Below, in pieces: positions 24,820 to 33,746 of a DNA stretch of 64,000 nt. Made by a program: the position numbers and the translations under genes. Origin of the DNA: Acidimicrobium ferrooxidans DSM 10331 (GTDB lineage: Bacteria; Actinomycetota; Acidimicrobiia; Acidimicrobiales; Acidimicrobiaceae); the NCBI RefSeq assembly GCF_000023265.1, contig NC_013124.1:558001-622000 (forward strand), given 5' to 3'. A model generated the notes under the pieces. That model worked only from the letters and a program-made list of their open reading frames with translations. It was not told where the DNA came from and did not search any database. The stretch's first letter is position 1. Every line of letters begins with the position of its first letter.

Positions 24820-25704
24820 ATGGTTGGCGTCGTCACCGCGTCGTCATTGCTCGAGGTGACACCGCCCTACGGCGGCGTCATCGTGCTCATGCTCGGCGTG
24901 CTTGCCTATTGGGTCGGGGTGCCGAGGTTGGCGCGTACGTTGAGCATGTCCCCGAAGCGGGTTCGTCTCCGCGACGTCGCGACGCGGCGGCAGCGACTCG
25001 CGTGGAGTGCGGCGCTTGCGATCGCGATCGTCGACGAGTCCTGGCCCGTGCTCGAGCTCGCCAGACGCATCTCGCTGGTGGCCTATCTCCTCCACAACCT
25101 GGTCATCGTGCTCGTGGTCGTCCCACTGGCGCTGCTCGGGTTGCCGGGGTGGGTCGTCTTTCGCCTCACTGAGCGTCGATGGGTGGACGCCGTCTTGTCG
25201 CTCATTGCCCGCCCGCTGGTGGCGACCGTGCTGTTCTGTGGCGTCACGATCCTGTCGATGCTCTCGCCCATCGTTGAGGCACAAGCGCGATCCCTGGTGG
25301 TCTTCGTCTACCTCCAGGTCGTGCTCGTCATCGCGGGTGTCGCGCTGTGGGTACCGGCCCTGCGCCTGCAACCGGGCGTGGAGAAGCTGTCGACCGGCGG
25401 TCGGGTTCTGTTCCTCTTCGCTCAGAGTCTGATTCCGTCGTTCCCCGCCGTGGCGCTGATCTTCGCGAAGCACTCGTTCTATCCGTTGTTCGCACGCAAC
25501 GTCCACATCGTCTTCGGGGTGTCGGGCGTCGGCGACCAGCAACTTGCCGGTGCGTTGTCGAAGATCCTCACCCTGGGGATCCTTTGGACCACGGCCGTTG
25601 TTATATTGGCGAGGGCCCAGACCCGCGAAGATCGCGGGGACGACCCGGAGCCCATCACCTGGCTCGACGTCGAGCGAGAGCTGCGCCGTAGCTCGTCCGG
25701 GTAG
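24820..25704 (+). CDS. CtaG-family cytochrome c oxidase assembly membrane protein
   Basis: A 294-residue protein with about seven membrane helices, fitting the caa3_CtaG family (copper delivery or assembly factor for caa3-type cytochrome c oxidase). The typical hydrophobic blocks are present (SLVAYLLHNLVIVLVVVPLALLGLP, RPLVATVLFCGVTILSM and SLIPSFPAVALIF), although the usual MxQHM-type motif is changed to LLHNL. No oxidase subunit gene is in the window. ATG 24820 has GGAGAGG 4 nt upstream; a TAGCCT box lies about 40 nt before it. TypA follows 29 nt downstream. Confidence 0.8.
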   Translation: MVGVVTASSLLEVTPPYGGVIVLMLGVLAYWVGVPRLARTLSMSPKRVRLRDVATRRQRLAWSAALAIAIVDESWPVLELARRISLVAYLLHNLVIVLVVVPLALLGLPGWVVFRLTERRWVDAVLSLIARPLVATVLFCGVTILSMLSPIVEAQARSLVVFVYLQVVLVIAGVALWVPALRLQPGVEKLSTGGRVLFLFAQSLIPSFPAVALIFAKHSFYPLFARNVHIVFGVSGVGDQQLAGALSKILTLGILWTTAVVILARAQTREDRGDDPEPITWLDVERELRRSSSG

Positions 25705-25733
25705 CCCTCGGGCCAGAACCGTGAGGAGCACGC

Positions 25734-27563
25734 GTGCAGCTTCGCAACGTGGCGATCATCGCCCACGTCGACCATGGCAAGACGACCCTCGTCGACGCCC
25801 TCTTGCGCCAGGCGGGAGCGTTCCGCGAGGGCGCCGAGACCGAGGAGCGCATCCTCGACTCCATGGATCTCGAGCGCGAGCGGGGGATCACCATCTTGTC
25901 GAAGGCGACCGCGATCCCGTTCGGCGACGTCATCGTCAACCTCGTCGACACGCCCGGTCACGCGGACTTCGGTGGTGAGGTCGAGCGAGCGCTCTACCTG
26001 GCCGACGGCGCGGTCCTGTTGGTCGACGCCGCGGAGGGCCCGCTCCCGCAGACCCGCTTCGTCCTGGCCAAGGCCATCGAGCGCGGCCTCGCGCTCGTCG
26101 TCGTGATCAACAAGGTCGACCGGCAGGATGCGCGCCCGCACGAGGTGCTCGACGAGGTGCTCGAACTGTTGCTCGAGCTCGGTGGTCCCGACGTGGATCT
26201 CGACGTCCCGGTGGTCTACGCCTCGGGACGCGCGGGGCGGGCCGACCTCGAGTTGCCCATGCGGAGCGAGGACCTCACGCCGCTCATCGAGACGATCCTC
26301 AAGCACGTGCCGGCTCCCGATGCCGATCCCGACGGCCCGCTGCGCGCCCAGGTGCTCAACCTCGACGCCTCGACCTATCTCGGCAGACTCGCCCTCGTTC
26401 GCGTGCACGCCGGTCGACTGCGCCGGGGCCAAAGCGTGGCTCGGGTCGGCGTCGACGGGCGCGTGAGCACTTTGCGCCTCGGCGAGCTGTTCCGGATGCA
26501 CTTCCTCGAGCGCGTGCCCACCGACGAGGTCATCGCGGGCGACATCGCCATCGTCGCAGGTGTCGAGGACATCGGCATCGGCGAGTCGCTGTGCGACCCC
26601 AACGATCCGGAGCCGCTCGCGCCGGTGCACGTCGACGAGCCGGCGATCGCCATGACGTTCAGCGTGAACACCTCGCCGCTCGCCGGACGGGAGGGCACCA
26701 AGCTCACGGCGCGCCTCTTGGCGCAGCGCTTGGCACAGGAGATCGTGGGCAACGTCTCGATCCAGGTTCGCCAGACGGAGCGCAGTGATGCGTTCGAGGT
26801 CCAGGGCCGGGGGGAGCTCGCGCTCGGGGTCTTGATCGAGCTGATGCGGCGTGAGGGCTTCGAGCTCACCATCTCGAAGCCCCGCGTCCTCACGAAGCTG
26901 GTCGACGGCGAAGTGTACGAACCCTACGAGCGCCTCGAGGTCGAGGTGCCAGAGGATCTCTTCGGAGCGCTCACGCAGGTCCTCTCACCGCGAAGGGCCG
27001 AACTCGTGACGCTGGAGCACTCCCAGAGCGGCTGGGTGCACACGGTCTATTGGATCCCGGCCAGAGGCTTGCTCGGCGCGCGAGGCGAGCTGCTCACGCA
27101 GACACGCGGCCAAGCGGTCATCCATCACTCCGCCGATGGCTACGGACCGTGGGTCGGCCCGATCCGCCCCCGGGTCGCGGGGAGCCTCGTCGCCGACCGG
27201 GCTGGTGTGGCCACGACGTACGCGTTGCTGTCGTTGCAGGACCGTGGCACGCTGTTCATCGGCCCGGGTGACGAGGTCTACGAGGGCATGGTCATCGGGC
27301 TCAACGCGCGTCCAGGTGACATGGACGTGAATCCGACCAAGGAGCGCAAGGTGACGAACATGCGCTCGTCGACCGCCGAGGAACTCGTCCGTCTGACCCC
27401 GCCACGACGCTTGACGCTCGATAGTGCCTTGGAGCTCATCGGCGACGACGAGTGCGTCGAGGTGACGCCGAAGGCGGTGCGAGTGCGCAAGGTCCAGCTC
27501 GTCGGGAGGGAGCGCGCCAAGGCGCGCCGATCAGGCGAGATCGGGGGGACGGAGGCGTCGTAG
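25734..27563 (+). CDS. typA: Ribosome-associated GTPase TypA/BipA
   Basis: A 609-residue translational GTPase. G-motifs are AHVDHGKTT (G1), ERGITI (G2), DTPGHADFGGEV (G3) and NKVDR (G4). An EF-G-like domain II, domain III/V region and the TypA-specific C-terminal domain (RGLLGARGELLTQTRG, GTLFIGPGDEVYEGM and KERKVTNMRSSTAEEL) follow. It binds the ribosome and supports growth under stress or cold. The GTG start has GAGGAG 6 nt upstream. Its 3' end overlaps the convergent small lipoprotein gene by 33 nt. Confidence 0.97.
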   Translation: MQLRNVAIIAHVDHGKTTLVDALLRQAGAFREGAETEERILDSMDLERERGITILSKATAIPFGDVIVNLVDTPGHADFGGEVERALYLADGAVLLVDAAEGPLPQTRFVLAKAIERGLALVVVINKVDRQDARPHEVLDEVLELLLELGGPDVDLDVPVVYASGRAGRADLELPMRSEDLTPLIETILKHVPAPDADPDGPLRAQVLNLDASTYLGRLALVRVHAGRLRRGQSVARVGVDGRVSTLRLGELFRMHFLERVPTDEVIAGDIAIVAGVEDIGIGESLCDPNDPEPLAPVHVDEPAIAMTFSVNTSPLAGREGTKLTARLLAQRLAQEIVGNVSIQVRQTERSDAFEVQGRGELALGVLIELMRREGFELTISKPRVLTKLVDGEVYEPYERLEVEVPEDLFGALTQVLSPRRAELVTLEHSQSGWVHTVYWIPARGLLGARGELLTQTRGQAVIHHSADGYGPWVGPIRPRVAGSLVADRAGVATTYALLSLQDRGTLFIGPGDEVYEGMVIGLNARPGDMDVNPTKERKVTNMRSSTAEELVRLTPPRRLTLDSALELIGDDECVEVTPKAVRVRKVQLVGRERAKARRSGEIGGTEAS

Positions 27564-27881
27564 CGGGAGCTCCCGCCTGGTGAGTGGCCGGGTGGCCCCC
27601 AGGCGGTACACCTCCCGGACGAGGTGGGCGGAAGGTCCGGGCACCTCGAACAGCACGACGCAGTACGGCGCTCGTGACCTGGGCACACCGAGGGTCGGCC
27701 CGACACGACCGGGCACCTCGGCGAGGCCGCGGAAGTGGGCCTTCGCTGGTGCGTGGACGAGCGCCGCCTCGAGTGGACGCACACAGTTGGCCGCGGACGT
27801 CCCGCCGGCGGAGCGCGCTCCACCACAGGCGCAGAGCGCGGCCGCGAGCACCAGGCTCGTCACGAGCTCACGTCGTGGCAT
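27531..27881 (-). CDS. Small predicted lipoprotein
   Basis: A 116-residue protein with a signal peptide ending in the lipobox-like LCACG (Cys near residue 17-19), so probably lipid-anchored outside the membrane. The mature part has two further cysteines and no recognised domain. ATG 27881 has AGGAGG 7 nt upstream; the longer open frame to 28244 is shadow of the membrane-protein gene. It overlaps the upstream gene by 14 nt, suggesting coupled translation, and overlaps typA tail to tail. Confidence 0.7.
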   Translation of the reverse strand: MPRRELVTSLVLAAALCACGGARSAGGTSAANCVRPLEAALVHAPAKAHFRGLAEVPGRVGPTLGVPRSRAPYCVVLFEVPGPSAHLVREVYRLGATRPLTRRELPLRRLRPPDLA

Positions 27882-28857
27882 TGGTTGGCCTCCTGGCGAT
27901 CCAGAAGTAGGCCGCCCATCCGATCGGCAGCCAGATCCAGTAGCTGGCGAGTCGATAGAGGATGACGGCTGCGAGCATGGGCACCGGCGCTCCTCCGAAG
28001 GCCACGAGCGCGACGGTGATGGATCCCTCGACGACGCCGAGCCCGCCTGGCGTGATGGGGAGGTTCGTCGCGAGGGCACCGACGACGTAGGCACTGGCCG
28101 CGGCCGCCACGGACACGTGGGCATCGACGGCGGCGAGCGCGACGAGGAGCGCGCCGAAGTCGAAGGCCCAGTTGCCAGCCCCGAGGCCAATGGAGGCGCC
28201 GAGCCGGCGCGGTGGGATGCGCAGCGGCTGCAGACGGCGTGCACTCGCGGCGAGGCGTCGCCATCGCACGCGGGTGGCGAGACGGGTGAGGAGCTCGGCG
28301 ACCCAGGCCGACAGGCGCTCGAGCTGCCACAGGGCGAGCGCGGCGGCGATGCCGACGGCGACGATCAGCGCATCGTCGAGCGACGAGAGCACGCTGGACG
28401 CGGGTGCGTGCACCACGAGCGCGAGTGCGAACAGGGCGATCAGGGTACCCATCGCGACCAGGTTGGAGGCGGCGATGACCGAGGCGGCGGCGAGGACGTC
28501 GACGTCGGCGTCGTGGAGCTGGGCGACCACCCAGACGGCGCTCACACCGGCGCCGAAGGGGATCGAGTTGGTGATCGACAGGGCTGCGAGCGAGATCGCG
28601 AGGAACCGGACCCACCCGAGTCGCGTTCCGCTCGGGAGGAGGACGTAGGTCATGAGCGCCCACGCCGTGTCGCTGGCCGCCTCCAGGACGAACGCGATGG
28701 CACCGAGGACGGCGTTCGCGTGGAGGACGATGGCGACCGATCCCGAGAGCTGGGCGCGCTGGGAGGCGAGTGCCCAGGCTGCGACCGCGATCCCGACGAG
28801 ACCGACCAGGAGCCGCCAGTGGTGGCGAACGCGCGCCAGTCGGGCCGGTGGAGCCAT
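27868..28857 (-). CDS. Lysylphosphatidylglycerol synthase-TM/AglD-like membrane protein
   Basis: A 329-residue protein with about eight membrane helices, matching the YbhN/AglD/LPG-synthase-TM family (PF03706): SITNSIPFGAGVSAVW in the middle and NLPITPGGLGVVEGSITVAL near the C-terminus are the family's conserved blocks. Members move or modify membrane lipids or lipid-linked sugars; the substrate is unknown. The ATG start has a TAGCCT box 9 nt upstream (minus strand) and no ribosome binding site, so the mRNA is probably leaderless. The promoter is back to back with that of the FAD oxidoreductase. Confidence 0.88.
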   Translation of the reverse strand: MAPPARLARVRHHWRLLVGLVGIAVAAWALASQRAQLSGSVAIVLHANAVLGAIAFVLEAASDTAWALMTYVLLPSGTRLGWVRFLAISLAALSITNSIPFGAGVSAVWVVAQLHDADVDVLAAASVIAASNLVAMGTLIALFALALVVHAPASSVLSSLDDALIVAVGIAAALALWQLERLSAWVAELLTRLATRVRWRRLAASARRLQPLRIPPRRLGASIGLGAGNWAFDFGALLVALAAVDAHVSVAAAASAYVVGALATNLPITPGGLGVVEGSITVALVAFGGAPVPMLAAVILYRLASYWIWLPIGWAAYFWIARRPTNATT

Positions 28858-28866
28858 CGCTCGCGC

Positions 28867-28897
28867 AGGCTAGTGCGGCGCAGGCTGGCCGTAGACT
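28867..28897. promoter_or_regulatory. Back-to-back leaderless -10 boxes
   Basis: TAGCCT on the minus strand (28867-28872, 9 nt before ATG 28857) and TAGACT on the plus strand (28892-28897, 9 nt before GTG 28907). The two divergent genes share only 49 nt of intergenic DNA. Confidence 0.55.
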
Positions 28898-28906
28898 TGG
28901 CCGGCG

Positions 28907-30148
28907 GTGCCGGGGCGGCACCTCGGGCGTTGGGAGGGCGGCACGAGCGAGTTCGACGTCATCGTGGTCGGGGCTGGCGCTGCCGGGCTGGCAGCGGCGT
29001 CTTACCTGCACTACGCAGGCTTCGAGGTGGTCGTGGTCGAGGCCGAGGCAACGGCGGGCGGTCGGCTCCGCACCGACACCGTCGACGGCTACCGGCTCGA
29101 TCGTGGCTTCCACGTCGTCCTCGAGGGCTACCCGGAGCTTCGCCGGCTCCTCGCGCCAGGGACCACCGGCCTCGTTGGGCTCTTCCCCGGTGTCGCACTG
29201 CTCGCGCCCGGCGCGCCGGTTCGAGTCCTCGCCGATCCGCGCCGCGTCCCCGCGACCGTCGCGACTACCGCCCGCGAGCTCTGGCATCTGCGTGGGATCC
29301 CGCGCGCTCGCCGGCTCGTCGAGCTCGTCACGCGTGCCGATCCGTCGGTCGCGGATCTCGTCGGGGCGCTGCCCGAGCCGCTCGGTCGTCGGCTCGCCGG
29401 GCCCTTCGCTCGTGGGGTCCTGCTCGCACCCGAGCTCGACGTGCCCCTGTGGCGTGCAGGCGAGGTGGTGCGTGGGTTCTGGCGTGGCCGTGTCGGCCTG
29501 CCACAGGGGGGCATCGCCACCCTCGCGGACATCCTCGCTCGGGACCTCGAGGGTCGGATCAGGACCGCGTCGCCGGTCGCCGCCGTCGAGTCCGGTGGCG
29601 TCGTGCTGGAGAGCGGGGAGCGTCTCGGGGCAGGCGAGGTCATCGTGGCCGCCGGTCCCGAGGCCAGCGCTCGGCTCCTCGGGGCCCCCAGGCTCACCGA
29701 TGGCCTTCGTTGGCGAGCCCAGGGCTATGCGCACCTGCGGGTCGCGGGACCCGTGCTCGAGCTCCCGGTCGTCGGGCTCGGTCCCATGGACGAGCCGATC
29801 TGGACCGTCTGTGAGGTGGGGGCCGCGGACCCGCTGCGAGCGCCGATGGATCGGGACGACACGCTCGTGACGGTGAGCTTCGACCCGACGCTCGATCCGG
29901 CGGACGTGCAGAGGGCGGCGGCCACGTTGGTGCCCGCGCTCGGATCGGCCGAGCTGCTCGCGATCGACGTGGTGGCTCAGGCGCTCCCAGCGCTTCGACG
30001 TGCGCCTGCGGTTCGCATCGCCCGGGGCGTCACGCTCGCGGGCGACTGGACCGCATCTCCGAGTCTCGACGGCGCACTCGGATCCGGGCGGCGCGCGGCG
30101 GAGGCAGCGGCCCGTGCGCTGCGAGGAGCGGGGAGTGAGGATCGATGA
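28907..30148 (+). CDS. FAD-dependent oxidoreductase (amine oxidase/phytoene desaturase-like)
   Basis: A 413-residue flavoprotein. The dinucleotide motif VIVVGAGAAGLAAASYLHYAG with ATAGGRLRTD after it is typical of the NAD(P)-binding-8/amine-oxidase superfamily that includes phytoene desaturases and protoporphyrinogen oxidases. The C-terminal FAD motif is VTLAGDWTASPSLDGALGSGRRAAEAA. The substrate is unknown. No in-frame start closer to the FAD motif exists, so the GTG at 28907, 9 nt after a TAGACT box, is taken. Its stop overlaps the carboxyltransferase start (ATGATG). Confidence 0.88.
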   Translation: MPGRHLGRWEGGTSEFDVIVVGAGAAGLAAASYLHYAGFEVVVVEAEATAGGRLRTDTVDGYRLDRGFHVVLEGYPELRRLLAPGTTGLVGLFPGVALLAPGAPVRVLADPRRVPATVATTARELWHLRGIPRARRLVELVTRADPSVADLVGALPEPLGRRLAGPFARGVLLAPELDVPLWRAGEVVRGFWRGRVGLPQGGIATLADILARDLEGRIRTASPVAAVESGGVVLESGERLGAGEVIVAAGPEASARLLGAPRLTDGLRWRAQGYAHLRVAGPVLELPVVGLGPMDEPIWTVCEVGAADPLRAPMDRDDTLVTVSFDPTLDPADVQRAAATLVPALGSAELLAIDVVAQALPALRRAPAVRIARGVTLAGDWTASPSLDGALGSGRRAAEAAARALRGAGSEDR

Positions 30149-31488
30149 TGCGTGAGGTCGAGGTTCCCATCGAGGCGGCGAGTTCGGGCTCGGTCAGTGC
30201 CCGGATGCGCTACCGCGATGGCCGTCGCGTGATGTGGGTCGCCTCGCGTCCCACCACGCGCCGTGGGGCGCTCTCTGAGCGCGACGGCCATCGGATCGCG
30301 CGCGCGGCCGACCTCGCGAACCGGCTCGGGATCCCCCTCGTGCTCGAGCTGTCGACCTCGGGAGCGAAGATCACCGACGGGGTCTCGGCGCTGCACGGAT
30401 GGGGGATCGCGGCGAGCGCGTTGGCACGCTGCTCCGGGCGCATCCCGATCCTCGCCGGTCTCGTGGGGCCCGCCGTCTCGGGACCGGCCCTGCTGCTCGG
30501 GGTCGCCGACTGGGTGGTCGTCGCCCCCGATGCCTTCGCGTTCTTGTCGGGACCCCAAGCCGTCCGCGAGGTCACCGGCCTCGACGTGTCGAACCAGACG
30601 CTCGGTGGCTCGCAGGTGCTCCTCGCCCGGTCTGGGGTCGCCTTCGAGGCTGCCGACGATCGTCGGGGGGTCGAAGAGGCGATCTGGAGTGTGCTCGACT
30701 ACCTCCCGGACTCCACCGATGAGGTAGCCCGACGCATCCACCCCATCGATCCCGATCCGATCGACCTCGATCGGCTGATTCCGGACACGCCGACGGCGGC
30801 CTACGACGTCCGCGACGTGGTGCGGGGCATCGTCGACGAGGGTTCGTTCCACGAGCTGAGACAGGCGTGGGCGAATCAGCTCGTCGTCGGGTTCGGCCGC
30901 ATCGAGGGCCGCGCGGTGGGGATCGTCGCGAACCAGCCCATGATCATGGCCGGGACGCTCGACATCCAGGCGGCCCAGAAGGGCGCCCGTTTCGTTCGTC
31001 TCTGTGACAGCTTCAACCTGCCCGTCATCACGATCGTCGACACGCCGGGCTTTCTCCCGGGCAAGGACGTCGAGTGGCGGGGGATGATTCGCCACGGTGC
31101 AGAACTGGCGTTCTCGTACGCGGCGTGCCAGACACCGCGGGTGTGTCTCATCGTGCGCAAGGCCTACGGCGGTGCCTACATCGTGATGGACTCCAAGGGG
31201 ATGGGCAACGACGTCACCCTCGCGTGGCCGTCGGCGGAGATCGCGGTCATGGGGGCCCAAGGTGCCGTGGAGATCTTGCACCGTCGTGCCGACGAGGAAG
31301 CGCGCGCCGCGGCCAAGGCCGAGTACGAGGAGGTCTACCTGACCCCGTGGATCGCGGCCGAGCGAGGCTACGTCGATGAGGTGATCGAGCCGTCCGAGAC
31401 TCGTTCGCGCATCGCTCGCGCAGTCGAGCTCCTCGTGACCAAGCAGGAGCACCTGCGGCCCGCCAAGCACGCCAACTCGCCCCTGTGA
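30145..31488 (+). CDS. Acyl-CoA carboxylase carboxyltransferase-like protein
   Basis: A 447-residue member of the biotin-dependent carboxyltransferase (AccD/PccB) family. The C-terminal half is canonical (GRIEGRAVGIVANQP, ITIVDTPGFLPGKDVEWRGMIRHGAEL, YGGAYIVMDSKGMGNDV, AQGAVEILHRR). The N-terminal half is shorter and more divergent: the usual 60-80 leading residues are missing, and the DSGGARIQEG motif reads ELSTSGAKITDG. It may use a different acyl-CoA or act with an unusual partner; no biotin carboxylase gene is in view. It overlaps the oxidoreductase stop by 4 nt. Confidence 0.88.
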   Translation: MMREVEVPIEAASSGSVSARMRYRDGRRVMWVASRPTTRRGALSERDGHRIARAADLANRLGIPLVLELSTSGAKITDGVSALHGWGIAASALARCSGRIPILAGLVGPAVSGPALLLGVADWVVVAPDAFAFLSGPQAVREVTGLDVSNQTLGGSQVLLARSGVAFEAADDRRGVEEAIWSVLDYLPDSTDEVARRIHPIDPDPIDLDRLIPDTPTAAYDVRDVVRGIVDEGSFHELRQAWANQLVVGFGRIEGRAVGIVANQPMIMAGTLDIQAAQKGARFVRLCDSFNLPVITIVDTPGFLPGKDVEWRGMIRHGAELAFSYAACQTPRVCLIVRKAYGGAYIVMDSKGMGNDVTLAWPSAEIAVMGAQGAVEILHRRADEEARAAAKAEYEEVYLTPWIAAERGYVDEVIEPSETRSRIARAVELLVTKQEHLRPAKHANSPL

Positions 31489-31494
31489 GTCGCC

Positions 31495-33291
31495 GTGGTC
31501 GACGTCGCACTCGAGCGCCTCGTGAACGTCGTCACGCTTCTCGCGGAGCACCCCACGCCGCTCGAGCGCGACGAGATCGTCCGCACCGTGCCGGGGTTCC
31601 CGGCTAGTGACGCTGCGAGCGCGCGCGCGTTCGAACGCGTCAAGGAAACGGCGCGCAGTCTCGGCATCGAGATCGAGACCGTCACGTTGCCCGGACGCAG
31701 TCGTGTGGGCTATCGGCTCCGGCCCACGACCTGGCAGCTCGAACTCGACGACGCCGAGGTGGCGGCGCTCGAGGCGGCCCTGGGTGCGGTGTGGGTCGCC
31801 GGCGTCGAGCCCGGCCTCGCCCGCATCGGGCTCGCGGTGGGGGCGGTGCCCGCGCGTGGGCGACGGTCCTCGCTGCTCGATGCGCCCCCGGCCATCGTGA
31901 CCGCGATCGCCGAGCGCGCCGTCATCGAGATCGGCTATCGCGGTGAGCGTCGTCGCCTCGCCCCGGTCGGCATCGGCGCGAGATGGGGGCACGCCTACCT
32001 CGTCGCCGCCGACGACGACGGGGTGATCAAGACCTTTCGCGTCGATCGCATCGACGAGCCGATCGTGGTGCTGGAGGCCCACCACGAGATCGCGCCGGTC
32101 CCGATCGACGAGGTGCTGCCTCGGCACCCTCGCGAGCTCGTCATCGACCGCCCGGTCCAGGTCACCGTCCAAGGTCCGCCGGAGAGGCTCGCGGCCGTGG
32201 GTGCCGACCCGGAGACGGGTTCCCTTCGTGCGGCCAATCTCGACGTGGTCCTGGCCGACGTGCTCCTGCACGACCTCGCGTTGGTCGGGCCCCAACTGGC
32301 GCGCGAGCGCTTGGCGGATCGCCTCGCGACGGCCGAGCGGGCGCTCGCCGCGACGCCGACCGCGAAGGTGCCTCGGGCCGGCGTCGAGCGCACGAACCTC
32401 GCGACTCGCTACGCCATGCTCCAGACCATGCTCAGGGTGCTCGGCGAGCGGGGTCGAGCACCGCTGTCGGAGTTGGCGGCGGTGGCGGGCACGACGCGAG
32501 AGCTCGCCGCCGAACTGCTCGAGACGGCCTCGCTGTGCGGGTTGCCGCCGTACTCGCCGGACGTCTTGCTCGAGGTCCTCGTCGACGACCCCGACGGCGA
32601 GGTCGAGGCGCGGCTCGAGCGAACGCCGCCACGGGGTTCGCTCGCGATCGAGGAGGCCGTGAGCGTGGGGGCGACCCTCGAGGCGCTTCGTGAGGCACTC
32701 GGCGGCACCTTGCCGCCGGTGCTCGATCGGCTGCGTGCGCGCATCGCCGAGGGTCTCGGTGTCGTGCCGCGGCTCGTCACCGAGCCTGGCGAGCGTGCGT
32801 CGCTCGTGACCGTGCACGAGGCGATCGTGCTCGGCGCGTGCCTGCGCTTTCGCTATGCCCCGATCGGTGCGCCGAGTGGCGAGCGCCGTGTGCGCCCTCG
32901 TGAGGTCCACGCGCTCGATGGCGTCTGGTACCTCGACGCGGTGACGAGCGACGGGAGGATCCGCACGTTCCGCCTCGATCGCATGAGCGAGCTCGTGGTC
33001 GAGGCGGGTTGTGACATCGAGGAGTCGGATCGATCGCCTGCGACGACGACCGTCTCGTTCGTCGTCGACGTGCCACGAGCCCTCGAACCGCTCGCGGAGT
33101 ACCTCCTCGGGTCCGCTGCCGAGGCGGTTCAGGGCGGCGTGCTCGTGCGAGCGCACTCGATCGGATGGGCCGCCCGGGTCGTGGTCGCACTCGGCGCCAC
33201 GCCGGTCGCTGGACCCGCGACGCTCTTCGACGAGGCGCGCGCCGTGCTCGCCGCGGCGCGGCGACGGCTCGAGGCCGACCGTGACGACTGA
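31495..33291 (+). CDS. pafBC: Fused PafB-PafC WYL-domain transcriptional regulator
   Basis: A 598-residue protein in which two HTH-WYL-WCX units are joined. The first unit covers about 1-270, with the WYL region ERAVIEIGYRGERRRLAPVG then IKTFRVDRID. The second covers about 300-590, with LQTMLRVLGERGRAPLSELA, then AIVLGACLRFRYAPIG and RIRTFRLDRMSELV. PafBC is the activator of the RecA/LexA-independent DNA damage response of actinobacteria; fusions are known, for example in Arthrobacter, while mycobacteria have two genes. The usual Pup-proteasome neighbours (pafA, tatC) are absent. The GTG start is 6 nt after the previous stop. Confidence 0.9.
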   Translation: MVDVALERLVNVVTLLAEHPTPLERDEIVRTVPGFPASDAASARAFERVKETARSLGIEIETVTLPGRSRVGYRLRPTTWQLELDDAEVAALEAALGAVWVAGVEPGLARIGLAVGAVPARGRRSSLLDAPPAIVTAIAERAVIEIGYRGERRRLAPVGIGARWGHAYLVAADDDGVIKTFRVDRIDEPIVVLEAHHEIAPVPIDEVLPRHPRELVIDRPVQVTVQGPPERLAAVGADPETGSLRAANLDVVLADVLLHDLALVGPQLARERLADRLATAERALAATPTAKVPRAGVERTNLATRYAMLQTMLRVLGERGRAPLSELAAVAGTTRELAAELLETASLCGLPPYSPDVLLEVLVDDPDGEVEARLERTPPRGSLAIEEAVSVGATLEALREALGGTLPPVLDRLRARIAEGLGVVPRLVTEPGERASLVTVHEAIVLGACLRFRYAPIGAPSGERRVRPREVHALDGVWYLDAVTSDGRIRTFRLDRMSELVVEAGCDIEESDRSPATTTVSFVVDVPRALEPLAEYLLGSAAEAVQGGVLVRAHSIGWAARVVVALGATPVAGPATLFDEARAVLAAARRRLEADRDD

Positions 33292-33706
33292 GCCTGCTCG
33301 TCGCCCCGACGCTCGAGCGGCGCTGGCGCACGGCGCGCGCGTGGTCCTCTCGACGCGCGACGAGGCGTTCGGGGTGCATGCGGTCCTCGTCAACGCCTTC
33401 GTGATCGGCGGCGATCCTCTCGAGGTCGCCGTCCTCGCGCGCACGACGTCGCGCAAGGTCGCGAACCTCCGACGCGACGGGCGCTGCGCGCTCTGTCTCG
33501 TCGAAGGGACGAGCTACGTCACTCTGGTCGGGTTGGCGCGCGTCGACGCCGATCCAGGCGCGGTGACGCGGGCCGAGCGCGCCTTCGCCGAGGCGTTCGG
33601 CCGGCCGCCACGGCCAGCACCCGAGGGCTCGCGCGTGCTGGTCGCCGTTCGGGTCCAGCGCGTGCTCGCCGACGGTCCTCGGCGGCCGGTTCCCGAAGGC
33701 CGGTAG
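33281..33706 (+). CDS. PNPOx-like FMN/F420-binding protein
   Basis: A 141-residue split-barrel protein of the pyridoxamine-phosphate-oxidase-like superfamily. The core pattern RVVLSTRDEAFGVHAVLVNAF, ARTTSRKVANLRRDGRCALCLVEG and YVTLVGLARV is typical of F420-dependent or heme/flavin-binding members (TIGR03618-like). It is probably a soluble oxidoreductase; the cofactor cannot be decided from sequence. CofC for F420 is encoded 6.5 kb away. GTG 33281 overlaps the end of pafBC by 11 nt; upstream residues in this frame are shadow. Confidence 0.78.
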   Translation: MTTEPARRPDARAALAHGARVVLSTRDEAFGVHAVLVNAFVIGGDPLEVAVLARTTSRKVANLRRDGRCALCLVEGTSYVTLVGLARVDADPGAVTRAERAFAEAFGRPPRPAPEGSRVLVAVRVQRVLADGPRRPVPEGR

Positions 33707-33746
33707 GCTCATCCTCGGCCGATGTCGTCGTGAGGCGGGAGGTAGC
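33704..33746 (+). promoter_or_regulatory. MarR leader with TAGGCT box and micro-ORF
   Basis: TAGGCT (33704-33709) overlaps the previous stop codon. It is followed by ATG TCG TCG TGA (33722-33733), a three-codon open frame, and then GGGAGGT and the GTG of the MarR gene. The micro-ORF may be chance or a leader peptide. Confidence 0.35.

Noticed and set aside
27580-29814. 744-codon plus-strand frame
   Set aside because: It runs antisense to the flippase-like and lipoprotein genes and out of frame over the FAD oxidoreductase; the composition is that of a shadow.
29977-33456. Very long minus-strand open frame of 1159 codons
   Set aside because: It lies antisense to four genes with clear domains, is Arg/Asp/Gly/His rich and has no recognisable domain. 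Long antisense frames are common in GC-rich genomes.
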